Assembly (NCBI GenBank): GCA_016715205.1
Contig: JADKBC010000006.1
Location: 76,628 to 140,627 of the forward strand
DNA length: 64,000 nt
Direction of reading: 5' to 3'
DNA from: Holophaga sp.
GTDB lineage: Bacteria; Acidobacteriota; Holophagae; Holophagales; Holophagaceae
The notes below the pieces were generated by a model, which made no database searches, was not told the DNA's origin, and was given only the letters and a program-made list of their open reading frames with translations. Shown piece after piece: positions 49,219 through 58,505 of the stretch (positions are counted from its first letter, which is position 1; every line of letters starts with the position of its first letter). A program made the position numbers and the translations under genes.

Positions 49219-50010
49219 TTACAGCTCCACGAGTTCAACGTTTCCAAGGGCTTCGCCCAGAAAGCGCTCGCCAACCTCGCGCAAACGGTTGCTGGCATCC
49301 GTCAGCAGAATGCGCAAGGGGCCGCGGGCGCTTTCGGTGCGATAACCGAGGTTGCCCTTCAGCAGGTTATCCACCGATTGCGCGGTGACCTCACCGCTAT
49401 CGATCCATTGGGTATTGGGCCGGGTGCGGTCCAGGCTGGGCCGCAGGGTTGGATAGTGGGTGCAGCCCAACACGATGGTCTTCACTTCGAAAGGCAATTG
49501 GTTGAGGTACCGGCGAGCGATGGCATCGGTGATGGGATCGTCGAACCAACCTTCTTCAGCCAAGGGCACCAGCAGCGGGCAGGCCACGCTGTGGATCTGC
49601 TTGCCTGGCTCGCGACGGTGGATCGCATCGTCGTAGGAGGCACTGGAAACCGTGGCCAGGGTGCCAATGACTCCTACGGCACCTTTGACCTGGGCGGCGG
49701 CTTCGGCGCCAGGTTCAATCACCCCCACCACCGGGCAAGGGCTGGCGGTTTGCAGGGCGGCCAGACCATGGGCACTGGCGGTATTGCAGGCCACGACGAT
49801 GAGCTTGGGCTCATAGCGCTGGAGGATCTCGCCCATCTGCAGGGTGTAGCGTTCGATGGTGCGGTGGCTCTTGGTGCCGTAGGGCAGGCGTGCCGTGTCA
49901 CCCAAGTACGTAATGGATTCGCCAGGAAGCAACTGGCGTAGGGCACGCACCACCGTGAGCCCACCGATACCACTATCGAATACCCCAATGGTGCGGTTGG
50001 CGCGGGTCAT
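49219..50010 (-). CDS. murI: Glutamate racemase
   Basis: A 263-residue racemase supplying D-Glu for peptidoglycan. GVFDSGIGGLTV and GDTARLPYGTKS are present, and the two catalytic Cys are in VACNTASAHG and VLGCTHYPTL. The ATG at 50010 overlaps the prmA stop by ATGA; the frame upstream is a shadow of prmA. Its stop directly abuts the convergent gene. Confidence 0.95.
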   Translation of the reverse strand: MTRANRTIGVFDSGIGGLTVVRALRQLLPGESITYLGDTARLPYGTKSHRTIERYTLQMGEILQRYEPKLIVVACNTASAHGLAALQTASPCPVVGVIEPGAEAAAQVKGAVGVIGTLATVSSASYDDAIHRREPGKQIHSVACPLLVPLAEEGWFDDPITDAIARRYLNQLPFEVKTIVLGCTHYPTLRPSLDRTRPNTQWIDSGEVTAQSVDNLLKGNLGYRTESARGPLRILLTDASNRLREVGERFLGEALGNVELVEL

Positions 50011-50876
50011 GGCATGCGCTCGCACAGAATGGCAATCCAGGCCCCTTCCTGTACCACGCGTAGGGGCTTGAAGCCCTGCAGACTCAAGGAAACCAGGGCT
50101 TCGTCCTGGCGCTCCGCGAGGATGCCAGAAGCCACCAGCCACCCGCCCGCGGCCGCGATTTCGGCCATACGGGGCAGCAATTCTTGAATGGTTTCAAGCA
50201 GGATATTGGCCAGCAGGCCGTGGTAGGGCCCCTGCACACGGGCATCGTCAAGCCGTCCCACAAAGGAATCAAAGGGCCGGGTTGTCTTCAACACAGCCGT
50301 ATTCATTTCGATGAATTCCACCATGGCCGGGCCACAATCCGGGTCCACATCGAAGGCCGTGATGTTCTGGCCCCCCAGCACATGGGCCGCCAGGGCCAGG
50401 ATGCCGGTGCCGGAGCCGATATCAAGGATGGGGCCGCCCAGGCGATGTTCCTTGGCCAGATCCTCCAGCAGTGCCATGCAGAGCCGGGTGGTTTCGTGGC
50501 CGCCGGTGCCGAACGCAAGGCCGGGATTGACGATGATGGGCAGGCGTCCTTCGGGCGTGGGTTCTTCATCCCACAGAGGCTTCACCAGAAAGCCCTTGCC
50601 CACCTCGATGCGTCCGAAGCCTTCACGGCTCTTGGCCAGCCAATCCTCATCGGCAAAGGCTTCGGTGCTGAGCAGCCGTACGCCGGGAAATTGATTCAGG
50701 TGCGTGGGATCCGGTGCCACCGTTCCCGGCGGGAAGTATGCAAAAAAGGTGCAGGGCGGGTCCGCTTCACGGTAGGTGGCGGTGGCGCCGCCTTCCATCA
50801 ACCAATCGGTGAGGGCATCCTCAACCGCCGTGGGTACGTCTAAAAGCCAACGCAAATGAAGCTCTGAATTCACCAT
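50007..50876 (-). CDS. prmA: Ribosomal protein L11 methyltransferase
   Basis: A 289-residue SAM-dependent methyltransferase modifying L11. VNPGLAFGTGGHETTRLCM and LDIGSGTGILALAA (motif I), then LANILLETIQELLP, are the PrmA signatures. A GGAAG precedes the ATG. Coupled to murI downstream. Confidence 0.93.
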   Translation of the reverse strand: MVNSELHLRWLLDVPTAVEDALTDWLMEGGATATYREADPPCTFFAYFPPGTVAPDPTHLNQFPGVRLLSTEAFADEDWLAKSREGFGRIEVGKGFLVKPLWDEEPTPEGRLPIIVNPGLAFGTGGHETTRLCMALLEDLAKEHRLGGPILDIGSGTGILALAAHVLGGQNITAFDVDPDCGPAMVEFIEMNTAVLKTTRPFDSFVGRLDDARVQGPYHGLLANILLETIQELLPRMAEIAAAGGWLVASGILAERQDEALVSLSLQGFKPLRVVQEGAWIAILCERMP

Positions 50877-50891
50877 GCTTCCAGATTAACA

Positions 50892-50984
50892 GGGCTAGGC
50901 TTCCGCTTCCGCTGGGTATCGCCTCCGGCGATACGCGAGACAAGCGGGAATTCACGTGTGAATCCCTTGCCATCAGCCTAGCCC
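50892..50984. repeat. Three-armed palindromic element
   Basis: 93 bp framed by the inverted repeat GGGCTAGGCT (50892-50901) and AGCCTAGCCC (50975-50984). Inside are two more hairpins: GTATCGCC-TCC-GGCGATAC (50916-50934) and GGGAATTCAC / GTGAATCCC with one bulged A (50946-50966). Together they can form a three-way junction on either strand. There is no T-tract. It lies between prmA and the sigma54 activator. Confidence 0.6.
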
Positions 50985-51006
50985 GCATCCTCATCCAGGT
51001 ACGTTT

Positions 51007-52422
51007 CTAGGCTTCTGTCTCCTCACCGCTGTCTTCCAGGTCGAGCCGTTTCATTTTTTCCAGGAAGGTGGTGCGCTTCAGGCCCAGCAATTCTGCCGCC
51101 CGCTTCTTGTTGCCGCGGGTGATCTGGAGGGATTGCAGCATGAGGCTTTTTTCCATCTCGGAAACCACTTGGTTCATGTCCAGGCCTTCAGGCGGCAGAT
51201 CCAATGGGGCAGGGGCCGATGGCGCGTAGCTGGGAATCGGTGCGGCCATGGGCGGCACGTCCATTTGCGCGAATTCATCTTGGGACAGACGCTCCGTGAG
51301 GAAGCTGAAATCTTCCCGGGTGAGAATTGGTCGACTGCCGGAGAGCACGATGGCACGCTCGATGGCATTTTCCAGTTGCCGCACATTGCCGGGCCACGGC
51401 ATGGCCATGAGGAAGGAATCGACACTGGGGTGCAGGGCCTTGGGATAGAGCCCATGTTCCCGCGCCTTCCGGTTGAGGAAATGCTGGGCCAGGAAGGGCA
51501 CTTCCTCCCGGCGCACCCGAAGGGGCGGCAGGGCGATGGGAATTACCTCCAGGCGGTAGAAAAGATCCTCACGGAACTGCCCACCCTCAACCCGTTTCCA
51601 GAGATCCATGTTGGTGGCGGCAACTACGCGCACCTCCACCTTGATGGGGCCGCCGCCTCCCAGGGGCTGTACTTCCCGTTCCTGGAGCACCCGCAGCAGT
51701 CGCACTTGGGCGGACAGGGGCATGGTGCCCACTTCATCCAGGAAGATCGTGCCGCCATGGGCCTCGCGGAACTTTCCAGGGGCGTCCTTTCGCGCATCGG
51801 TGAAAGCGCCCTTGGTGTAACCAAAGAGCTCCGATTCCAGGAGGTTTTCGGGAATGGCGCCGCAGTGGACGGCCACAAAGGGGCCATCGGCTTCGGCACT
51901 CAATCGATGTATGGCCCGGGCGATGAGCTCCTTGCCCGTGCCGCTGTCCCCCTGGAGCAGCACCGTGGCGCGGGTGCCAGCGGCGGCCCTGGCCTTGGCC
52001 AGCACCTCCAGCATGGCGGCCGACACGCCGACCAGGCCCAGGCCCAGGGCCTGCCCTGCGGTGAGGGGGGCGATATGGGCGGCCAGGGGGCGCAAGCCTG
52101 CCTTGGGGGGATCGGGCGTAAAGCCACTCCATCGCACCGAACCCAGCAGACTCCAGGCTTCCAGGGTTGCGAGGGGGATGGGCGCAGGGTCCTGCCGGAG
52201 CAACAGGACAGGCAAGGCGTTCACTTCGGCAATGGCTTTCAACAGAGCCGGTGCGGGCTCCGCGGCTTCCGCGGTGATCACCCAGAGATCCACATCCTCC
52301 GGCGGCAGGGCCACGGCAGAGCTGCGATCCATGGTGATCTCCCAGGCGCCTGCCCAGCGATGTTCCAACCCCTGCGTGGATTCGCCAAGGGTGGACCAAT
52401 GAAGGCGTGGCAGCGAACGCAT
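51007..52422 (-). CDS. Sigma54-dependent transcriptional activator
   Basis: A 471-residue enhancer-binding protein. The N-terminal 125 residues are a divergent receiver-like or sensory part without a clear phosphoacceptor triad. The AAA+ domain has Walker A GDSGTGKE, the loop GYTKGAFTDA (canonical GAFTGA with the last Gly changed to Asp), Walker B GGTIFLDEVG and the sensor R-finger region. The C-terminus has a Fis-type helix-turn-helix (NKKRAAELLGLKRTTFLEKMKRL). I start at the ATG at 52422 with AGGA upstream; a TTG 51 bases earlier is in frame. The target genes are unknown. Confidence 0.9.
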   Translation of the reverse strand: MRSLPRLHWSTLGESTQGLEHRWAGAWEITMDRSSAVALPPEDVDLWVITAEAAEPAPALLKAIAEVNALPVLLLRQDPAPIPLATLEAWSLLGSVRWSGFTPDPPKAGLRPLAAHIAPLTAGQALGLGLVGVSAAMLEVLAKARAAAGTRATVLLQGDSGTGKELIARAIHRLSAEADGPFVAVHCGAIPENLLESELFGYTKGAFTDARKDAPGKFREAHGGTIFLDEVGTMPLSAQVRLLRVLQEREVQPLGGGGPIKVEVRVVAATNMDLWKRVEGGQFREDLFYRLEVIPIALPPLRVRREEVPFLAQHFLNRKAREHGLYPKALHPSVDSFLMAMPWPGNVRQLENAIERAIVLSGSRPILTREDFSFLTERLSQDEFAQMDVPPMAAPIPSYAPSAPAPLDLPPEGLDMNQVVSEMEKSLMLQSLQITRGNKKRAAELLGLKRTTFLEKMKRLDLEDSGEETEA

Positions 52423-52548
52423 GGGATGTCCTGGAAGTTGGAAATAGCCTAGATCCTTGGCATTAAGTATCAAGTCAAAAAGATGACACAGCCTTGCACC
52501 TGACGCCTAAACTAAATGCATTCCACCTTTGCCTGCTGGAGTCCCTTC

Positions 52549-53202
52549 ATGATCCTTCGCACCCTAATGTTCGGACTGGCCGTCCTGCCCCTGTCCGCCC
52601 AGGCTTGGGATGTGCGGTTGGAAGTGCCCTTTCCCAAGGGTCAGAACCTGCCCCAAACCCTGATCCAGGGCACCGGCCAGACGGTATCAGGGGATCTGGA
52701 TACCGGCCACGGCGCCATTCTTTCCGTGAATCACCGCATCATTCGCATGGGGCCAATCCTGAAATTTGAATGGGGGCTCGAATTCGCGCATCTGGTCTCG
52801 GATGGGCAGTTCCAGCAACAGAACGGCACCGTGCAGCAAAGCGACACAAGGTTGAAACAATACGGCCTAGGTGCGGGCCTCAACGCACAGTTCTGGGTTC
52901 CCTTCGTGGGTGTGGCTGCGGAGATGGGCTTAATTCAGCGGTTCCACCGGTACCAGTACGAAGTGGCGGGGACCACTCAGAACCACGATCTCGCCCGCAC
53001 GTGGCTGCGCGTGGGGGTCCGCTGGCAATTGCCCGTGCCTGTCTTCCGGCCTTATGTGGCGGCCAGCTATCAGGAGCCCCTTGCCAAGGATCGCCCCTTG
53101 AAGGTGAATTCCGCCTCGGATCTAAGCAGCTATTTGAGCGCCCAGGGCAGCGGCCAGGAGTTTCAGCGGCTGTGGACTTTTGGTGTCGGCGCCCAGTTCT
53201 AG
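52549..53202 (+). CDS. Outer-membrane beta-barrel-like protein
   Basis: A 217-residue protein with a signal peptide (MILRTLMFGLAVLPLSAQA) and amphipathic strands ending in a terminal Phe (LWTFGVGAQF), typical of eight-stranded outer-membrane barrels. GGAG precedes the ATG seven bases away. It runs into the DUF1573-like gene after nine bases. Confidence 0.75.
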   Translation: MILRTLMFGLAVLPLSAQAWDVRLEVPFPKGQNLPQTLIQGTGQTVSGDLDTGHGAILSVNHRIIRMGPILKFEWGLEFAHLVSDGQFQQQNGTVQQSDTRLKQYGLGAGLNAQFWVPFVGVAAEMGLIQRFHRYQYEVAGTTQNHDLARTWLRVGVRWQLPVPVFRPYVAASYQEPLAKDRPLKVNSASDLSSYLSAQGSGQEFQRLWTFGVGAQF

Positions 53203-53211
53203 GAGTACCTG

Positions 53212-54222
53212 ATGCACTTTCGTAGGGTGATGCTTTGTTTCCTTGGAATGGCGTTACTGGGCCAGGGGCCTGCGCCCACCGTACCGCCCCCAAGCTCGGA
53301 AGCCACGCGAAAGGTGGATCCCGCACGGTTGGAAATCTCCCCCAAGGGGCGCGTCAAAATTCCTTCCGTGGGGCCCCGGGAAAAAAAGGAGCTCGTCTAC
53401 ACCTTCACTAACATCAGCCCCGCCCCCATCGCCCTGCGAGCCCTGGATCTTGCCCCGGGCGTCACCGTGGATGGGCCCGCCCTGCGGCAGCCGCTCCTGG
53501 CGGGGGCTTCCGCCACTCTCACCATGACCCTGGATCCCACCGATTGGGTGGGGGTGCAGCGACGCAACGTGCGGTTGAAGACGGACGATCCGCACCAGGG
53601 TGAGTACTACCTACCGGTAGAAATGACCGTGCGGCCCGATCTCACGGTGGATGGCGAACGCAAGGGCTTCGGCGAGGTCAAGTCCCACGAGACACCCCAA
53701 CTGAAATTCCTATTCACGCGGGAAACGGGCGATCCCACCCAGGTGCGGTTGGTGTCCAAGCTTCCCGACTATCTGGAATGCGAGCTGGAAGTGGTGAAGA
53801 ACACCACCGAACTTCGGCTTTCCCTGCATCCTGACAAGATTGCCCCGGGTGTGTCTCTTGGGCTGGAAACGCTGCAGATCGAAACCAACGCGCCGCATCA
53901 GCCCAAATTTATGCTCTATGTGGATTGGAAACTGACGCACGGGGTGGAAGCCACCCCCGCCCGGGTGGTGTTCCTGGAGCCCAACCAGAGCAGTCTTTCC
54001 CTTCAGTTGAAGCGCCGGGACGGAAAGACCATCGCCATCGAAAAATTGACCGTGGATGGTGAAGGTTTTCGAGTTACCCAGGCTCCCAAGGGAGCTGCGA
54101 AAACGCTGCGCCTTCGTGTGCACCGCAAGGCCACCCAGGAAACCAAGGCCATCCTATGCATTCAGTTCAAGGGGCTTGATGAAATCCTGAAAGTGCCCTT
54201 GGCCTACCTGCCGGGAAAGTGA
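53212..54222 (+). CDS. Secreted DUF1573-like protein with Ig-like repeats
   Basis: A 336-residue exported protein (signal peptide to about residue 19). It has repeated beta-sandwich modules: LVYTFTNISPAPIALRAL, DDPHQGEYYLPVEMTV and TNAPHQPKFMLYVDW are of the DUF1573 / ASPM-SPD2-Hydin type, common in periplasmic assembly proteins. AGGAG lies seven bases before the ATG. Probably co-transcribed with the barrel gene. Confidence 0.75.
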   Translation: MHFRRVMLCFLGMALLGQGPAPTVPPPSSEATRKVDPARLEISPKGRVKIPSVGPREKKELVYTFTNISPAPIALRALDLAPGVTVDGPALRQPLLAGASATLTMTLDPTDWVGVQRRNVRLKTDDPHQGEYYLPVEMTVRPDLTVDGERKGFGEVKSHETPQLKFLFTRETGDPTQVRLVSKLPDYLECELEVVKNTTELRLSLHPDKIAPGVSLGLETLQIETNAPHQPKFMLYVDWKLTHGVEATPARVVFLEPNQSSLSLQLKRRDGKTIAIEKLTVDGEGFRVTQAPKGAAKTLRLRVHRKATQETKAILCIQFKGLDEILKVPLAYLPGK

Positions 54223-54327
54223 TTCCCACCGTTTAGCACCTGGTAGCCGCCCTTTAGCGAATTCCCTTGCCTGGGTTGCGATGGGGGGCAACGCTTTGGT
54301 TAGGTGCGAGGGTGCACAGGAGATCCC

Positions 54328-55239
54328 ATGGTATTTTTCGCGGTTTTGCTTTTATTGGTGGGGCTGGCGGCGTGGCGGTTCAAGACCCGGGTAGAATTCC
54401 CGCTCTCTAAACAGCTCGGTATGGTGCAGTGGCTGGCCTGGGGTGTCGGGGTCCTGCTGTTTCTTGGCTCCATGGCCGTGGTGGTGCCGCCCGGCCAAGC
54501 CGGGGTTCAGGTGCTATTCGGTTCTGTGAAGCCGGATCCAATGCCCGCAGGCCTCCACTTCATCAACCCTTTTTCCAGCGTGGTGGAATTTGAGGTTCGC
54601 ACCAAGAACTACACCATGACCAACGTGGCGGAAGAGGGTCAGAAGCGGGGCGATGATTCCATCGCCGTGATCACCAGCGATGGTTTGACGGTGAAACTCG
54701 ACGCCACTGTTTTCTATGCCCTGCAGCAAGCGCGCTTGCCGGAGATCCTGCGCACCATCGGCACGGACGTGGAAGAAAAGATCGTGCGCAGCGAGATCCG
54801 CGCCAGCATGCGCGATGCCGCAGCCAATCTCACCGCCACGGAGCTCTACACTTCCAAGCGGCAGACTTTCATCGAATCCGTGAAGAAGACCCTGAAGGCC
54901 TCCTTCGAGGGCCGCGGTGTCACCTTGGAAGAGGTGTTGCTTCGCAATGTGTTGCTGCCGGATCAGATCACCCGCGCCATCAACGACAAGATCGCGGCGG
55001 ATCAGGAATCCCAGAAGATGGCCTTTGTGCTGCTGAAGGAAAAACAGGAAGCCGAGCGCAAGCGCATCGAAGCGGAAGGTCAGGCCAAGGCCCAGCAGAT
55101 CGTGAGTGCCTCCCTGACGCCGCAGATCATCGAGTACCAGCGCATCCAGGCCCTGCGTGACATTGGCGCCAAGGGCAACCTGATCATCACGCCCATGGGC
55201 GGTGCCACCCCCATGATCCAGGTGCAGGGCAAGAAGTAA
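54328..55239 (+). CDS. Prohibitin/SPFH (band 7) family membrane protein
   Basis: A 303-residue protein with two N-terminal hydrophobic helices and an SPFH domain (VVVPPGQAGVQVLFGSVKPDPMPAGLHFINPFSS in outline), then a Glu/Lys/Ala-rich coiled coil (KEKQEAERKRIEAEGQAKAQ). Such proteins form ring-like scaffolds that often hold proteases. AGGAGATCCC precedes the ATG. It converges on the htrA-like gene with a five-base gap. Confidence 0.92.
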   Translation: MVFFAVLLLLVGLAAWRFKTRVEFPLSKQLGMVQWLAWGVGVLLFLGSMAVVVPPGQAGVQVLFGSVKPDPMPAGLHFINPFSSVVEFEVRTKNYTMTNVAEEGQKRGDDSIAVITSDGLTVKLDATVFYALQQARLPEILRTIGTDVEEKIVRSEIRASMRDAAANLTATELYTSKRQTFIESVKKTLKASFEGRGVTLEEVLLRNVLLPDQITRAINDKIAADQESQKMAFVLLKEKQEAERKRIEAEGQAKAQQIVSASLTPQIIEYQRIQALRDIGAKGNLIITPMGGATPMIQVQGKK

Positions 55240-55244
55240 ACATC

Positions 55245-56453
55245 CTAGGCGGGCACACTGACCTTCACCTCCGGCGCCTTGTCCAGGGGCCGGAGGGTGA
55301 TGGTGAGCGTTTCCCCATCGCGGAGAATTTGGAAAACCAGCGGTGTTTCCGGTGGAAGCAATTCCAACTGATCGGCCAATTGCACCGGATCGCGGATGGG
55401 TTTTCCTTGAAAGCCCACGATGATGTCACCGAGGAGCGGCTTCTTTTTAGGCCCCTGATCGCGAATGCCACGCAGCCCTGCTCGTGCAGCGGGTGAATCC
55501 GGTTCGACCATATCAACCACAACACCTTTTTCGATTTCGAAGTATTGCAGCGCCACCAGGGGAGCCATGGATGTGAAGCCCAGGGACGGGCGCTCCATCT
55601 GTCCTTTGGCGATGAGCACAGGCACCACTTTGTTCAGGGTATCGGCGGGAATGGCGAAGCCGATTCCAACATTGGCGCCCGTGACGGCCGGAATGGCGGT
55701 GTTCATGCCGATGAGTCGCCCGCTCATATCCAGCAAGGGTCCGCCGGAATTTCCCGGATTAATGGCGGCATCGGTTTGGATCACCCCCTTGATTAGGGAA
55801 AAATTGGAAGGAATGACTCGCTCCAGGGCGGAAACCACGCCGCCGGTAAGGGTGTGATCCAGTCCAAAAGGATTCCCGATCGCCAACACGGATTGGCCCA
55901 CCACCAGATCCCTAGAAGCGCCAAGGGGGAGTGGGGTCAGGTCCTTGAGGGGCGCAAACACATGGAGTACCGCGATGTCATCGGCAAGGCTTCGGCCAAT
56001 GAGACGGGCCTTGTAGGTTTGGTGGTCCGACAACGTGACTTCAATGTTTTCCATGTTCTGGTTGGCTTCGGCGCCGGGAGCATCCAGTTTGATGACGTGA
56101 TAATTCGTCACCACGTGCCCAAGGTCATCCCACACAAAGCCCGTGCCGGTGCCGGCCGGAATGCCGTAGATATCACCGGTCGCATTATTGCGGACCACGA
56201 GGTTGGTACTAGCATTGATGAAGACCACGGCCTTTTTGGCGGCCCGAAATACCCGCGCCCGTTCCTGTTCCAATGCCGACAGCGGTTTCCCCTTCGCCAC
56301 GGCGCGGGGTTTGGCGCCCTTGCGGTTCTCGGCGATGACGCTGTCCTCCTGCTTTCGCTGGGCAGGCGGCACCTGCGGAACAGCCACCTGGGCGCTGGCG
56401 GAGATTCCCGCCAAGCACAGCAATGTGACCTGAAATCGACCCGAATACAGCAT
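55245..56453 (-). CDS. HtrA/DegP-type periplasmic serine protease
   Basis: A 402-residue trypsin-like protease with a signal peptide (MLYSGRFQVTLLCLAGISASAQ), a charged linker, the protease domain with His in TNYHVIK, Asp in DDIAVLHV and Ser in NPGNSGGPL, and a single C-terminal PDZ domain (GVVVDMVEPDSPAARAGLRG). It degrades or repairs misfolded periplasmic proteins. The ATG at 56453 has GGAG; another seven codons upstream is in frame. Confidence 0.94.
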   Translation of the reverse strand: MLYSGRFQVTLLCLAGISASAQVAVPQVPPAQRKQEDSVIAENRKGAKPRAVAKGKPLSALEQERARVFRAAKKAVVFINASTNLVVRNNATGDIYGIPAGTGTGFVWDDLGHVVTNYHVIKLDAPGAEANQNMENIEVTLSDHQTYKARLIGRSLADDIAVLHVFAPLKDLTPLPLGASRDLVVGQSVLAIGNPFGLDHTLTGGVVSALERVIPSNFSLIKGVIQTDAAINPGNSGGPLLDMSGRLIGMNTAIPAVTGANVGIGFAIPADTLNKVVPVLIAKGQMERPSLGFTSMAPLVALQYFEIEKGVVVDMVEPDSPAARAGLRGIRDQGPKKKPLLGDIIVGFQGKPIRDPVQLADQLELLPPETPLVFQILRDGETLTITLRPLDKAPEVKVSVPA

Positions 56454-56537
56454 GCAGACTCCAACCCGAAACATACCTGAATAATGCGATGATGGGGCAG
56501 GAAGCCCAACAGCCCTTGACTTTTTGGCCCCAAAAAC

Positions 56538-58067
56538 GTGCCTTCTCTTTTCCCGCACTTTCCTAAAGCAGAGCCCCGACCTGTGGCGCACCAGGGGGGC
56601 ATGGCGAAGCTGCGTGCCGCCCTGGCGCTCAAGTTCGTTCGAATCCCTGGGCTGGTGTTGGCGGCCATGGCCGCCATTGCCCTGGGTGCATTCTATTTCA
56701 CACCGGGTTTTCGGGCGCTGCCACCACCCTTGCTGCTGCGGGCTGCGCCGGAGGCCGCCTGGATGGGCATTGAAGCCGATCAGCGGGCCGGGATCATGCT
56801 GCTGCTGCAGGACGCCCTGGAGGTGGAAACCGAGCGTACTGTGCTGACCGAAGCCCCCCACGCCAGGATTGGTGCCTCCCAGGTAGAAGTGCTGCAAATC
56901 AGTGCGCGCCGAGATGGCACGGCCCTCCATCTGCAGATCGATCGCACCCGGCCCGATGGTGCATGGGATCAGATCAAGGCCTTCGGCCTTCCCGTGGAAG
57001 CTTTTCGTGACTTTCTGCAAGCCCTGGGCCATCAGCCCAAACGCCTGGAGGCCTTGCTGCCGAATGAGCCTCGGTCCTTTTGGGAACTCACGCGGTTGCT
57101 GCCCCCCATTGCGCTGCCAGCACTTGCCCCTGCCTTGAGTCGGGCCAAGGTATTGGTGGAGCAAGAACCGACCTGCGCCGCCGCCCATTTCGCCATGGCC
57201 AACCTCATGTATCGGCAGTTGCTCATGGAGGTTGCCTCCACCGAAGACTTCCATTTGAAATGCGAAGGGGTTTTTCGGAAGACCTTGGAAATTCTGCCGG
57301 GCTATCCCCGGGCGGCCTATCAGATGGTGCGGTGGAAGACCGATGTGGGTGCCGTCCGGGAGGCCCTGGACCAGGCCTTTGCCTTCCGGCGGCAACATCC
57401 GCGCAATTTCCTGGTGTACGGTGGCTTGGCCTATGTGGCCCGCAACTCGGGCCTTCTGGATGGCGCCCTCGAAGCGCTGCGCGCCCGGGAAGCCCTTTGC
57501 GGGGGCATCCTTGCCGACCCGGGTTTGGCGGAAAACACCTATCTCTATCGCGGTGATGCGGAGCGGTTTCATCGCACCCTGGCGCCCCTTCCAGGGCTGC
57601 CCTTCAGCCCGGTGCGGGAGTTCTACCGGGGCTACATGTGTCTGATCGAAGGCGATGCGGGCGGTGCCCGGGATTTCTTTCTTCAGGCCCGGCGCCAACC
57701 TGGCCAAGATGCCCAATTCGAAGCCCTGGCCAGGGTCTACGACCTCGCGCTGGATGGCCAGAAGCCGGAGGCCCTGACCTACCTGCGGACCCTGCGGGCC
57801 GATCGAGCTTCGCTGCGGGTGCCCGATGGCGAATTCACTTTCAAATTGGCCGAGGCCTTCGCTTTTCTGGGCCAGCGTGACGAGGCCATCGATACGGCGA
57901 CCCGGGCCTTTGGCCAGGGGTTCGGATGCACGCGGTGGTATCGGGAAAGCCCCCTACTGGCGAACCTTCGCGGCCTGCCCCGCTGGAACGCCCTGCTGCA
58001 GCACCTTCAAGAGCGCCAGAACCTGATGTCTCAAACCTATCCCGCCCAGCGTTTTGGTCTGGAATGA
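56538..58067 (+). CDS. Membrane-anchored TPR-like repeat protein
   Basis: A 509-residue protein from a GTG start (an ATG at 56601 is an alternative). It has one membrane helix (about residues 37-56), a TolB-like domain (RAGIMLLLQDALEVETERTVLTEAPHARIGA region) and helical TPR-like repeats in the C-terminal 300 residues (AHFAMANLMYRQLL, AAYQMVRWKTDVG). Such architectures are frequent in Acidobacteriota. Function unknown. The Fur gene follows after 15 bases. Confidence 0.7.
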   Translation: MPSLFPHFPKAEPRPVAHQGGMAKLRAALALKFVRIPGLVLAAMAAIALGAFYFTPGFRALPPPLLLRAAPEAAWMGIEADQRAGIMLLLQDALEVETERTVLTEAPHARIGASQVEVLQISARRDGTALHLQIDRTRPDGAWDQIKAFGLPVEAFRDFLQALGHQPKRLEALLPNEPRSFWELTRLLPPIALPALAPALSRAKVLVEQEPTCAAAHFAMANLMYRQLLMEVASTEDFHLKCEGVFRKTLEILPGYPRAAYQMVRWKTDVGAVREALDQAFAFRRQHPRNFLVYGGLAYVARNSGLLDGALEALRAREALCGGILADPGLAENTYLYRGDAERFHRTLAPLPGLPFSPVREFYRGYMCLIEGDAGGARDFFLQARRQPGQDAQFEALARVYDLALDGQKPEALTYLRTLRADRASLRVPDGEFTFKLAEAFAFLGQRDEAIDTATRAFGQGFGCTRWYRESPLLANLRGLPRWNALLQHLQERQNLMSQTYPAQRFGLE

Positions 58068-58082
58068 ACCGCGAGTTTCCCC

Positions 58083-58502
58083 GTGAACGCACCTGAGTCT
58101 TCTGTTGATGCAGTTTCACTCCGGGCCGTCGGCCTGAAGGCCACGCCCCAGCGGCGGGCCATTCTGAAGGTATTGGAAGCCTCCGAACGCCCCCTTTCGG
58201 TGGAGGATATCCGGCAACAGTTGGGCGGGCGCTCCGGTATCCCCACCATCTACCGCAACCTACAGTGCTTTGTGGAACAAGGTTGGGCGGAGTCCCTGGC
58301 AGGCGCTGACCAGATCATGCGCTTTGTACGTTGCCATTCCACCGGGCATCACCACCACATTCAATGCGAAGCCTGTGGCCGTACCGCGGAAGTCCAGACC
58401 TGCGCAGTGGAAGCCAGCCTGGCGACCCTGGGCCGCCCCGCTGGCTTCCATGTAACCCGGCATCAATTGGCGCTTTTCGGCCTGTGTCCGGAGTGCCAGT
58501 AG
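58083..58502 (+). CDS. Fur-family metalloregulator
   Basis: A 139-residue winged-helix repressor. DNA-binding half: LKATPQRRAILKVLEASERPLSVEDI and IPTIYRNLQCFVEQGWAE. Metal half: HHHHIQCEACGR with the structural zinc Cys pair and a second pair in LCPECQ at the very end. The sequence alone does not separate Fur, Zur and PerR. GTG start. Confidence 0.9.
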   Translation: MNAPESSVDAVSLRAVGLKATPQRRAILKVLEASERPLSVEDIRQQLGGRSGIPTIYRNLQCFVEQGWAESLAGADQIMRFVRCHSTGHHHHIQCEACGRTAEVQTCAVEASLATLGRPAGFHVTRHQLALFGLCPECQ

Positions 58503-58505
58503 CCC

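Noticed and set aside
50892..50984. Simple terminator for prmA-murI or the sigma54 activator
   Set aside because: Both genes are transcribed on the minus strand, the element is upstream of prmA and downstream of the activator, and no T-tract follows on that strand.
56454..57716. Upstream extension of the HtrA gene to an 823-codon frame
   Set aside because: The extension is antisense to the TPR gene and lacks protein-like composition; the true start has a signal peptide and ribosome site.
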